NCBI GenBank assembly: GCA_045615545.1
Contig: JAZLFA010000037.1
Span: 1-64,000, forward strand
From: SIG220 sp045615545
Lineage (GTDB): Bacteria; Bacillota_I; Bacilli_A; RFN20; CAG-826
DNA: 64,000 nt
Direction: 5' to 3'
Part shown: positions 7,639-15,705 of the stretch, piece after piece
Layout of the letters: each line of letters opens with the position of its first letter
How positions within the stretch are numbered: the first letter of the stretch is position 1
The notes under the pieces: generated by a model
The model's input: the letters and a program-made list of their open reading frames with translations, nothing else
Database searches by the model: none
What the model was told of the DNA's origin: nothing
Made by a program: the position numbers and the translations under genes

Positions 7639-10087
7639 TGGAAGTTTCTCCCTTCTTTTTTAATAGATAATTTACAAGGAATGTTAGGAACAGATATAAA
7701 GAAATAAAGATAACAGCTATTACTAAAACTTGAACATAGTTAAGAGGGGTTAGTGATTTAAAATCGATCTTAAAGAATGCCCCCAAACTAGAACCGTTAT
7801 ACGCTAAAACCGCTGACACAGAAAGAAGAATAACCATCAAACTGATTGCGGAGCCAAATACTATCCCTCTATATTTATCTAAAGGCAAACACACTTTAAA
7901 CAATACCGCGCCTGCAATTACGGTAAAAGCAAGTACCGCCATTGATATAGCGGATTGTGATGTATTAATTCCAGTATACATTACATTATTGCTTTGCAAT
8001 AAATACATGGTAAAGACCACGATTACAGAAAGAATAATTGTAATCGCTGCAGGAACTGCTTTTTTAAATATATTAGTTAAGAATCTTCCTTCAATTAGTT
8101 CACTATTAGGTTGAAGCGCAAGGAAGAATGATGATAGTCCAATAAATACCAATTCCCAAATATACATATGGTTAGTTAAGAATGGATAAGTGAAATTAGA
8201 ATTAGCAATCGATAGACAGAAGAATAGTATTGTAAAGAATGTAGCAAAGATTGTTTTAACAAGGAAAAGGGAACATGTTCTTTGTAAGTTATTAATCACC
8301 CTTCTACCTTCAGCAACAACTTGTGGCAAAGATGAGAAATTGGAGTTTGTCAAAACAATGTGTGAAACATTCTTGGCTGCTTCAGCGCCGTTTGCCATTG
8401 CGATTGAGCAATCGGCTTTTTTAAGAGCTAATATATCATTAACACCATCGCCAGTCATTGCAACGGTGTTTTTATTTGCTTGTAAGGTTTCCACAATTAT
8501 TTGTTTTTGTTCTGGAGAAACTCTGCCAAAAACCGTGTATTTTAACGCTAATTCGCGCGTTACTTCTAAAGTTTTGCCTTCAAGAGAAACATATTTATCG
8601 GCATTATCTATGCCAACCCTTTTTGCAATCTCGCTAACTGTTACCGCACTGTCTCCAGAGATAACCCTAATAGAAACATTGTTATCTTTAAACCATTTAA
8701 ATGTTTCAATAGCGTCATCTTTAATATGGTCTTGAAGTACAATTATTCCAATAGCTTTTGATAAGCCATCAAATTTATTATTCTCAATAAATGCATCGGA
8801 TTGTGCGACCACAATAACACGATATCCTTGCTTAGTATATTCTTCACAACGTTTAATAACTCCGCCTTTATCAACAAGATTAATAAATTCCGGAGCCCCT
8901 AATACATATGTTTGTTTGCCGTCATGGACTGCGGAGTATTTATTCTCGGTATTGAAGGGTAGAATAACAGATGCTTGGGTAAATGAAACGTTGTTTACAA
9001 TAGTCCTTAGTGCTTTTGCGGTTGCGTTTTCATCCATTGTGTTTGAAATAATTAACCCCACTACTCTTTTAATCTCATCTAAAGATGTGTTGTTTAACGG
9101 AACTACATTGCTTACATTGAGCGTTCCGTCTGTAATTGTGCCAGTTTTATCAACACACAATACATTTGTTCTAGCAAGCATTTCTACAGAATAGAATTCT
9201 TGTACCTGCGCATGTTTTTTTGCTAAAGCAATAACAGAAACAGCCAATGATACAGATGTTAATAAATATAAACCCGCTGGAATCATTGAAACTAACGATC
9301 CCGATATAGGTCCAATAATATTTTGGAACGATTCAAAAGAAGAAAACTTGCCTTGGAAAGCGTATAAACCAATCATTGCCGCACCACAGACAATTACAAT
9401 TGCACCAATTACTCTAAACATTCTCTTTAGAGAAAGTAAAATTTCAGATTTTGAACGTTTGTATTTATTTGCGGCTGCATTTAACGATTCAACATAAGAA
9501 TCTTTTCCTACTTTATTAACTCTAACAAAGGCTTTCCCTGAAACTACATAAGTTCCAGAATACACTGTATCGCCTGGTTCTTTATAAATTGTTAATGATT
9601 CACCAGTTAGCAAAGATTCGTTTACACCTATAACACCTTCAACAACAATGGAATCGGCAGATATCTGGTCATTTTGTTTGAGTTTAACAATATCGTCTAA
9701 CGCTAAATCTTTACTGAAAATAACACTTTCAACGGAATCTCGAACAACAACAGAACGCGGAGAGTTCACTATGTGAACTTTATCCATTAATCTACGAACT
9801 TTTATATCTTCATATAAACCAATGATGACATTTGGTATTAAAACCCCTAAAAAGAATAGCCCATCATATTTTTTTGCTACTATCATTAATGCAGCGATTG
9901 CATATAAAAGTATATTAAAGAACGAAAAGACGTTTGTGAGAATAATCTCAAAATAGCTTTTGCCAACAACTAATTTTGTTTTGTTAACTAATTGATCGTT
10001 AATTCTTTCTTCAACTTGCTTCTTTGAAAGCCCCTCGGTAACAAGGGTTTCATAACGAACAACTTTCTTTTCTTCTTGCATATACAT
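7622..10087 (-). CDS. Cation-translocating P-type ATPase (CtpE-like)
   Basis: An 821-residue ion pump in the cytoplasmic membrane. It has about ten membrane spans in P2-type order, the actuator motif LLTGES near residue 160, the phosphorylation site DKTGT near residue 310, and MTGDGVND near residue 545. The ion-site helix reads SMIPAGLYLLTS, unlike the CPC of heavy-metal pumps and the PEGLP of SERCA types; the pattern recalls the mycobacterial CtpE group, linked to calcium. Substrate is therefore uncertain. The start (ATG at 10087, with another at 10081) lies directly after the tadA terminator T-run and has no ribosome site. Confidence 0.85.
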   Translation of the reverse strand: MYMQEEKKVVRYETLVTEGLSKKQVEERINDQLVNKTKLVVGKSYFEIILTNVFSFFNILLYAIAALMIVAKKYDGLFFLGVLIPNVIIGLYEDIKVRRLMDKVHIVNSPRSVVVRDSVESVIFSKDLALDDIVKLKQNDQISADSIVVEGVIGVNESLLTGESLTIYKEPGDTVYSGTYVVSGKAFVRVNKVGKDSYVESLNAAANKYKRSKSEILLSLKRMFRVIGAIVIVCGAAMIGLYAFQGKFSSFESFQNIIGPISGSLVSMIPAGLYLLTSVSLAVSVIALAKKHAQVQEFYSVEMLARTNVLCVDKTGTITDGTLNVSNVVPLNNTSLDEIKRVVGLIISNTMDENATAKALRTIVNNVSFTQASVILPFNTENKYSAVHDGKQTYVLGAPEFINLVDKGGVIKRCEEYTKQGYRVIVVAQSDAFIENNKFDGLSKAIGIIVLQDHIKDDAIETFKWFKDNNVSIRVISGDSAVTVSEIAKRVGIDNADKYVSLEGKTLEVTRELALKYTVFGRVSPEQKQIIVETLQANKNTVAMTGDGVNDILALKKADCSIAMANGAEAAKNVSHIVLTNSNFSSLPQVVAEGRRVINNLQRTCSLFLVKTIFATFFTILFFCLSIANSNFTYPFLTNHMYIWELVFIGLSSFFLALQPNSELIEGRFLTNIFKKAVPAAITIILSVIVVFTMYLLQSNNVMYTGINTSQSAISMAVLAFTVIAGAVLFKVCLPLDKYRGIVFGSAISLMVILLSVSAVLAYNGSSLGAFFKIDFKSLTPLNYVQVLVIAVIFISLYLFLTFLVNYLLKKKGETSNDTNK

Positions 10088-10094
10088 ACATAAT

Positions 10095-10122
10095 AGAAAA
10101 AAACTTGGAATTAACCAAGTTT
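10095..10122 (-). terminator. Terminator after tadA
   Basis: AAACTTGG and CCAAGTTT form an 8-bp stem with a six-base loop, followed on the minus strand by a run of T. It begins at the tadA stop and ends just eight bases before the P-type ATPase start. Confidence 0.8.
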
Positions 10123-10577
10123 TATTTAATTCTTTTTTCTTTGAAATAATTAGAAATTATATTTGAACACTTTTCTTCTAAAATTCCGCCCTCAACATTT
10201 GGATGATGGTTAATGTTTTTAGCCTCTAGTATATTAATTGAACTCCCAAACGCTCCGCCTTTATAATCTTTCGCCCCATAATAGACATTTGCGAATCGTG
10301 ATTGAATAATCGCTCCTCCGCACATAATACAAGGCTCTAACGTGATGTAAATATCACAATCCTCGAGCCTCCAAGAGTGTAACTTCTTGTTTGCTTTTGT
10401 TATTGCTTGCATTTCTGCGTGCCCACTAACAAGATTAAGAGATTCTCTTTTATTATGGCCTTTAGCGATTATCTTATTGTTCCTAACAATAACGCAACCA
10501 ACAGGAACTTCATCTTCTTTTTTTGCTTTTTCCGCCTCTTTCAAGGCTAAGGTCATAAATTTTTCTTTAGTGTCCAT
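10122..10577 (-). CDS. tadA: tRNA-specific adenosine deaminase TadA
   Basis: A 151-residue zinc deaminase that converts A34 to inosine in tRNA-Arg(ACG). The catalytic HAEMQAI (His zinc ligand, Glu proton shuttle) lies at about residues 53-59 and the zinc pair PCIMC at about 82-86. Full family length. Its ATG comes only eight bases after the 3' end of the SRP RNA and has no ribosome site, so it is probably expressed from the SRP RNA promoter by read-through. A terminator follows its stop directly. Confidence 0.93.
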   Translation of the reverse strand: MDTKEKFMTLALKEAEKAKKEDEVPVGCVIVRNNKIIAKGHNKRESLNLVSGHAEMQAITKANKKLHSWRLEDCDIYITLEPCIMCGGAIIQSRFANVYYGAKDYKGGAFGSSINILEAKNINHHPNVEGGILEEKCSNIISNYFKEKRIK

Positions 10578-10585
10578 AAATTAAA

Positions 10586-10661
10586 CCGTCGCACATGAAT
10601 AAGTTACTTAAGGCTGCTACATTCCTGTCCTGACCTGGTTCATAGATATGCATCGCGACGG
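10586..10661 (-). ncRNA. ffs: Signal recognition particle RNA, small type (4.5S)
   Basis: The minus strand carries the conserved SRP domain IV hairpin: GAACCAGGTCAGGACAGGAA, then TGTAGCAGCC. This is the Ffh-binding part with its symmetric and asymmetric loops. The outer ends close with GCGACGG near 10655-10661 pairing to CCGTCGC at 10586-10592. There is no Alu domain, as expected for the short type. The ends are estimated from the closing stem. Confidence 0.92.
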
Positions 10662-10668
10662 CATGATG

Positions 10669-10698
10669 ATTATAACATTTATATGATTATTTTGTTAA
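10669..10698 (-). promoter_or_regulatory. Promoter of the SRP RNA gene
   Basis: On the minus strand TTAACA (10698-10693) and a perfect TATAAT (10674-10669) are separated by 18 bases. The -10 box ends seven bases before the predicted RNA 5' end. Confidence 0.7.
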
Positions 10699-10723
10699 AC
10701 AAAAATGCTATATAAGGGTATGT

Positions 10724-10750
10724 GCTAAAAGAAAAAGCCCAAAGGGCTTA
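10724..10750 (-). terminator. Terminator after serS
   Basis: AAGCCC and GGGCTT form a stem with a TTT loop, followed by TTTCTTTT on the minus strand. It lies a few bases past the serS stop. Confidence 0.8.
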
Positions 10751-10753
10751 ATC

Positions 10754-12034
10754 TTATTTGATTGGTTTTAATACTTTAATGCCACCCATAAATGGTTGTA
10801 AAACTTCTGGCACAAGCACGCTTCCGTCGGCTTGTTGATATTGTTCCAATATTGCAGGAAATACACGTGAAGTTGCAAGGCCTGAGGCATTTAATGTATG
10901 AACATATTTGTTCTTTCCGGTTGTTTTATCTTTATAACGGATCATTCCGCGTCTAGCTTGATAATCTCTAGCGTTACTGGCGGAGCTAACCTCTTTATAA
11001 ATATCGATGCTAGGAATATATACTTCGATATCATATGTCCTAGCCATTGAGTGAGATATATCTCCTGCCGCAAGTTTTGATACGCGGTGATGTAAACCTA
11101 ATTTTTGCACTAATGATTCAGCTTTTTTTACTAATTCTTCAAACGCAGCATCGCTATCTTCAGGCTTAGTATATTGAACCATTTCAACTTTGTTGAATTG
11201 ATAACCACGAATCATGCCTCTTTCTTCACTACGATAACTTCCAGCTTCTTTACGATAACATGGAGTGTATGCAAAATATTTCTTTGGTAATTCTTCTTCA
11301 GTTAGAATTTCATTTCTATGAAAATTCACTAATGCGGTTTCCGCTGTTGGAAGAATAAATCTTTTTGGTTCAAAATCTTCAAGCCAGAACACATCTTCTT
11401 TAAACTTAGGAAATTGGCCAGCTACAAAACCGGATTCTTCATTTAATAAATGCGGTGGTAGGATAAATTCATATCCGTCTTTTAAGTGTTCTGAAATAAA
11501 GAAATTAACTAGTGCCCATTCAAGTCTAGCGCCTAAATTTGTATAGACCCAACTTCCTCTTCCGGCAATTTTTGCGCCTCTTTCGTAATCGACGAGGCCT
11601 AAGCTAGTTGCAAGTTCGACATGATCTTTAATTTTAAAATCAAATACAGGCTTTTCTTTAAAATATCGAAGGGGTTTGTTATTTTCTTTTTCACCCGGTA
11701 ACAAATCATCGTCAGGCATGTTTGGAAGAACGGCCAAAAAATCAAATATCTTTTTATCTAATTCTTCAACATTCTTTTCATTTTCTGCGTTTTTTGCAGC
11801 AATTTCTTTTACTTTTGCAAATATTTTAGATACATCTTCACCGGCTTTTTTAGCAGCAGGAACGCTGGCAGAAAGCTTATTCATTTCTGCTTTATTTCCT
11901 TCAACCAATTGAAGAAGTTCTCTTCTTTGTTTGTCCCAAGATAAAAGCTCAGTAAAATCAACATCCCATAATTTCTTTTTTAAGGATTCTTTTACTTTTT
12001 CTGGGTTTTTTCTAATAACATTAATATCAATCAT
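10754..12034 (-). CDS. serS: Seryl-tRNA synthetase
   Basis: A 426-residue class II aminoacyl-tRNA synthetase. The N-terminal coiled-coil arm that grips the long variable arm of tRNA-Ser spans about residues 30-100. Motif 2 is seen around CYRKEAGSYRSEERGMIRGYQF, and motif 3 with ASGLATSRVFPAILE near the C-terminus. Full length. It overlaps the upstream glycosyltransferase gene by four bases (ATGA) and has a GGGAGG ribosome site inside that gene. It is the last gene of the gyrB-gyrA-glycosyltransferase-serS run. Confidence 0.96.
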   Translation of the reverse strand: MIDINVIRKNPEKVKESLKKKLWDVDFTELLSWDKQRRELLQLVEGNKAEMNKLSASVPAAKKAGEDVSKIFAKVKEIAAKNAENEKNVEELDKKIFDFLAVLPNMPDDDLLPGEKENNKPLRYFKEKPVFDFKIKDHVELATSLGLVDYERGAKIAGRGSWVYTNLGARLEWALVNFFISEHLKDGYEFILPPHLLNEESGFVAGQFPKFKEDVFWLEDFEPKRFILPTAETALVNFHRNEILTEEELPKKYFAYTPCYRKEAGSYRSEERGMIRGYQFNKVEMVQYTKPEDSDAAFEELVKKAESLVQKLGLHHRVSKLAAGDISHSMARTYDIEVYIPSIDIYKEVSSASNARDYQARRGMIRYKDKTTGKNKYVHTLNASGLATSRVFPAILEQYQQADGSVLVPEVLQPFMGGIKVLKPIK

Positions 12035-13065
12035 TTTTTGACGCCTCCCATGTTATTAATCAATTCTTGATAAATTTCTTTTAATTCTATGCCATATTTT
12101 AATAATGTGTGGGTAGATATTTCTTCATATGCTTTTGCTGTTGTAGGTTTTATTCTTCCTTCAAGTGTATCTTTTGTTAAAGATGTCAATGTTTCGGAAA
12201 ATTCTCCCACATGGCCAGTTACTCCGCTAGTGATGACGCCATCAAATAGGGCACATTTTCTAGCAATGATTTGACATTTAGCAGCCATAGCTTCATAAAT
12301 ACTTACTACGCCTGCTTTTTTATATCCAGGAATCATGAATACCGAAGCATTAAGTAAAGCGCTACGGTAGACATCATCCGGTAAATCGGTAACAAATTTT
12401 ACATTACTTGGGGCGTTTTTAATAAATCTCCTTAATCTTAATGAAAATTTTGTTGCCCTATCCATTCTTCCGACATAATAGAAGATGGCATTTGGGTTCT
12501 TTTTAGCGGAATTGATGAAACAGCTACTGCCGTTCATTTTTGGTTCGAATTCTCCAACCGCTAAAACAAGCTTTTTGTTTCGATCCTCTCTAAAATAACG
12601 ATAAAATATTTCTTTTTCATCATCTCTAGAGAAATCGAATCTTGATAAATTAAGACCTAATGAAGAGACTTTTATATTAGTAGTAATTCCTTTATTAATA
12701 AGGAGTTGTTTTGCCTCTTCACAAGGCACCAAAACCAAATCAGCTTCATTTAAAAACTTAATTGCTTTTGGCTTTAGAATTGTTAGTTTATTATTGTCAG
12801 TAACTATCTCTTCGAGATAGGATGCGTTTGGATCATCTTCAGTATATAAAGCTGATACAACTACTGGAATTTTATATTCTTTAGCATCCAATAATACTTT
12901 TTCATCCTCTAGAGATATCAAATGAACAACATTAAAGGCATCAATTAAGTTTGATGTGTGTTCGACATCATTCAGTTCAAGGGCGCCTTTTATGGTTTTT
13001 CTTAAACGGTCGCCCTCAAATATATATGATTTTTTACTTGGCTCGTAATAAACTAAAGCTTTCAT
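12031..13065 (-). CDS. GT4-like glycosyltransferase
   Basis: A 344-residue protein with two Rossmann-like halves. The C-terminal half has the GT-B features LAVGEFEPKMNG, FYYVGRMDR and VSIYEAMAAKCQIIA, the last matching the donor-binding ExxxA helix of family GT4. The acceptor is unknown; such enzymes often modify membrane lipids or surface polymers. No signal peptide or membrane span is seen. It is wedged between gyrA (one base gap) and serS (four-base overlap), so it is co-transcribed with housekeeping genes, an unusual place for a glycosyltransferase. Confidence 0.75.
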   Translation of the reverse strand: MKALVYYEPSKKSYIFEGDRLRKTIKGALELNDVEHTSNLIDAFNVVHLISLEDEKVLLDAKEYKIPVVVSALYTEDDPNASYLEEIVTDNNKLTILKPKAIKFLNEADLVLVPCEEAKQLLINKGITTNIKVSSLGLNLSRFDFSRDDEKEIFYRYFREDRNKKLVLAVGEFEPKMNGSSCFINSAKKNPNAIFYYVGRMDRATKFSLRLRRFIKNAPSNVKFVTDLPDDVYRSALLNASVFMIPGYKKAGVVSIYEAMAAKCQIIARKCALFDGVITSGVTGHVGEFSETLTSLTKDTLEGRIKPTTAKAYEEISTHTLLKYGIELKEIYQELINNMGGVKK

Positions 13066-13066
13066 T

Positions 13067-15688
13067 TTATTCTAAAGAAGTATCTTTAACTTCGCTTCCA
13101 TCAATAACAGCGGATTCTTCTTGTCCTTCTTCTATCTCTTCACCTTCTGGTAATTCATCTTCATGAGGAACAATTGCGATAGAAGAAACTTTTTGTCTGC
13201 CTTCAAGATTCATAATCTTGACACCTTGAGTATTTCTGCTTGCAATTCTAATTTGGTTAAGTGGTGTTCTAATAACAATACCAGCATTAGTAATTGCCAT
13301 TAAATCGTCTTCTAAATTTACTGCACGAACAGCAATTAAGTTACCAACTTTGTCTGTGGCTTTTAATGTTGATACACCTTTAGCACCACGTTTTGTTTGA
13401 CGATATGTTGGTTCACCATCATCATCAATTGCTTTAGTTAATTTACCAAAGCCCTTGTCAGTCATAGCAAGGATATACTCGCCTTCTTCACTGGTGGTAA
13501 CACCAACAGTGACTTCTCCTTCGCTTAATTCAATACCTTTAACACCCATTGTGTCACGGCCCATTGCTCTAGCTTCGCTAGCGACAAAGTTAACCATTTT
13601 GCTGTTGCTTGCTGCAATACCAACAATAGTGTCGTCGCTTACAGGTTTAACATTTAATAATGTGTCGCCATCTCTTAAACTAATAGCAATCTTTCCGTTT
13701 TGACGAATAGATTCAAATTCTTTTACTGATGTTTTCTTGATTAAGCCATTCTTTGTGAAGAACATGAGGAAACGATCATCAGCATATTCATCTAATGCGA
13801 TAATAGCTTTTAAGTTTTCTCCTTTTTCAACATTAATTAAGTTAACAACAGGAATTCCCTTTGATTGTTTTGAGAATTCAGGAATTTCATATCCTCTAAC
13901 ACGATAAACTTTACCGAAATCAGTAAATAATAATAAATCGGTATGTGTCTTTGTGTGGATCATGATATCAACAACATCGTTTTCGTTAGTAGACATACCT
14001 CTAACTCCACGTCCGCCTCTATTTTGTGCACGGAAAGAGTCGGTTGTTAATCTCTTAACGTAACCACCGCGAGTAACGGTAATGACTATTTCTTCTTGCG
14101 GAATTAAATCTTCGTCATCAATTGTGGATGCAATATCAGAGATTTCTGTTCTACGATCATCGCCGAATTTATCTTTGATTTCGAGTAATTCTTTTTCGAC
14201 AACACCAATGATGTTTTCTCTACTTGAAAGGATACGATTATATTCTTTAATATTTAGTTCAAGTTGCGCTCTTTCTGCTTCAAGCTTATCGGTTTCAATG
14301 CCAGTTAATCTTCTTAATGTCATACCTAAAATTGCTTGGACTTGTAATTCACTAAATCCATATTTTGACATTAATTTTGTAGTAGCATCTTCAGGAGTTG
14401 CAGAGTTTTTGATGATATCGACAATGTCATCGATGTTGTCATGACACTTAATTAAGCCAACAACAATGTGGTCTCTAGCGGTGTCTTTTTCTAAATAGAA
14501 TTGTGTTCTACGTGTGATGACATCAATTTGGAATTCAAGATAAGTTTTAAGCAATGTAGCAAGAGAAGCAACTTTTGGTGCGCCATCAATTAAACAAAGA
14601 TTGATGATACCAAAACTAATTTGTAAACTTGTCATTTTATAGAGTTGGTTGAGGATGACTTCAGGAATCACATCTCTTCTAACTTCAATAACAACACGAA
14701 CGCCTTCTTTGTTACTTTCATCACGAATATCAGTAATACCATCGATAACTTTATCTCTTACTAATTGAGCCATACCTTCAATCATTTGAGCCTTATTAAC
14801 TTGATAAGGAATTTCATCAACAATGATGCGTTTTAATCCACCGTGTTCTCCACGATCTTCAATATGGCATTTACTACGAATAGCAATTGAGCCAGTTCCG
14901 GATTCATATGCATCTCTAATACCGCTTCTTCCTAAAATAATACCGCCAGTTGGGAAATCAGGACCTTTAATAATATCCATTAATTCCACTGTAGATATTT
15001 CAGGGTTGTGCGCAATAGCAATAACACCATCAATAACTTCGTTTAAGTTGTGTGGAGGCATATTGGTTGCCATACCAACAGCAATACCATTAGAACCATT
15101 AACAAGTAAGTTAGGGAATCTAGAAGGTAATACGGATGGTTCTTGCTCAGTACCATCATAGTTATCGACAAAATCGACAGTGTTTGCGTTAATATCTCTT
15201 ACCATTTCAAGAGCAAGTTTTTGTAAACGTGCTTCAGTATAACGATAAGCAGCAGCTTCATCACCATCCATAGAACCGAAGTTACCATGTCCATCAACGA
15301 GACAATATCTCATTGCAAATGGTTGAGCTAATCTAACAACAGCACCATAAATTGCAGCGTCACCATGAGGGTGATATTTTCCCATGACGTCACCAACGAT
15401 ACGAGCACATTTCTTGAATGGTTTATCAGGAGTGTTGCCGGTTTCGTTCATGCTAAATATGATTCTTCTGTGAACAGGTTTCATACCATCACGTGCATCT
15501 GGGATTGCACGGGCGATAATGACGCTCATCGCATAATCAAGGAAGCTTTCTTTAACTAAGTCAACAGTCTTAACGTCTTCTAATCCAGCAACAACACCAG
15601 ATTGAAGCTCGTTTTCACCTTCAACGTTTTCAGGTTCTTCTTCGTTAACTTCTTCATTAGTTTTTATTTCTTCATCTTCAAAAAACAT
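13067..15688 (-). CDS. gyrA: DNA gyrase subunit A
   Basis: An 873-residue gyrase subunit that cuts and rejoins DNA to add negative supercoils. It has an acidic N-terminal extension of about 40 residues, the winged helix domain, catalytic tyrosine in YRYTEARL at about residue 140, a coiled-coil gate, and a C-terminal beta-pinwheel with the GyrA box QNRGGRG. In the quinolone region the motif reads HPHGDAAIYGAVV. Residues 111 and 115, equal to E. coli Ser83 and Asp87, are Ala and Gly, both states tied to lower quinolone binding. It has a strong AGGAGG site and follows gyrB by 17 bases. Confidence 0.97.
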   Translation of the reverse strand: MFFEDEEIKTNEEVNEEEPENVEGENELQSGVVAGLEDVKTVDLVKESFLDYAMSVIIARAIPDARDGMKPVHRRIIFSMNETGNTPDKPFKKCARIVGDVMGKYHPHGDAAIYGAVVRLAQPFAMRYCLVDGHGNFGSMDGDEAAAYRYTEARLQKLALEMVRDINANTVDFVDNYDGTEQEPSVLPSRFPNLLVNGSNGIAVGMATNMPPHNLNEVIDGVIAIAHNPEISTVELMDIIKGPDFPTGGIILGRSGIRDAYESGTGSIAIRSKCHIEDRGEHGGLKRIIVDEIPYQVNKAQMIEGMAQLVRDKVIDGITDIRDESNKEGVRVVIEVRRDVIPEVILNQLYKMTSLQISFGIINLCLIDGAPKVASLATLLKTYLEFQIDVITRRTQFYLEKDTARDHIVVGLIKCHDNIDDIVDIIKNSATPEDATTKLMSKYGFSELQVQAILGMTLRRLTGIETDKLEAERAQLELNIKEYNRILSSRENIIGVVEKELLEIKDKFGDDRRTEISDIASTIDDEDLIPQEEIVITVTRGGYVKRLTTDSFRAQNRGGRGVRGMSTNENDVVDIMIHTKTHTDLLLFTDFGKVYRVRGYEIPEFSKQSKGIPVVNLINVEKGENLKAIIALDEYADDRFLMFFTKNGLIKKTSVKEFESIRQNGKIAISLRDGDTLLNVKPVSDDTIVGIAASNSKMVNFVASEARAMGRDTMGVKGIELSEGEVTVGVTTSEEGEYILAMTDKGFGKLTKAIDDDGEPTYRQTKRGAKGVSTLKATDKVGNLIAVRAVNLEDDLMAITNAGIVIRTPLNQIRIASRNTQGVKIMNLEGRQKVSSIAIVPHEDELPEGEEIEEGQEESAVIDGSEVKDTSLE

Positions 15689-15705
15689 AATTAGTAGCCT
15701 CCTTA

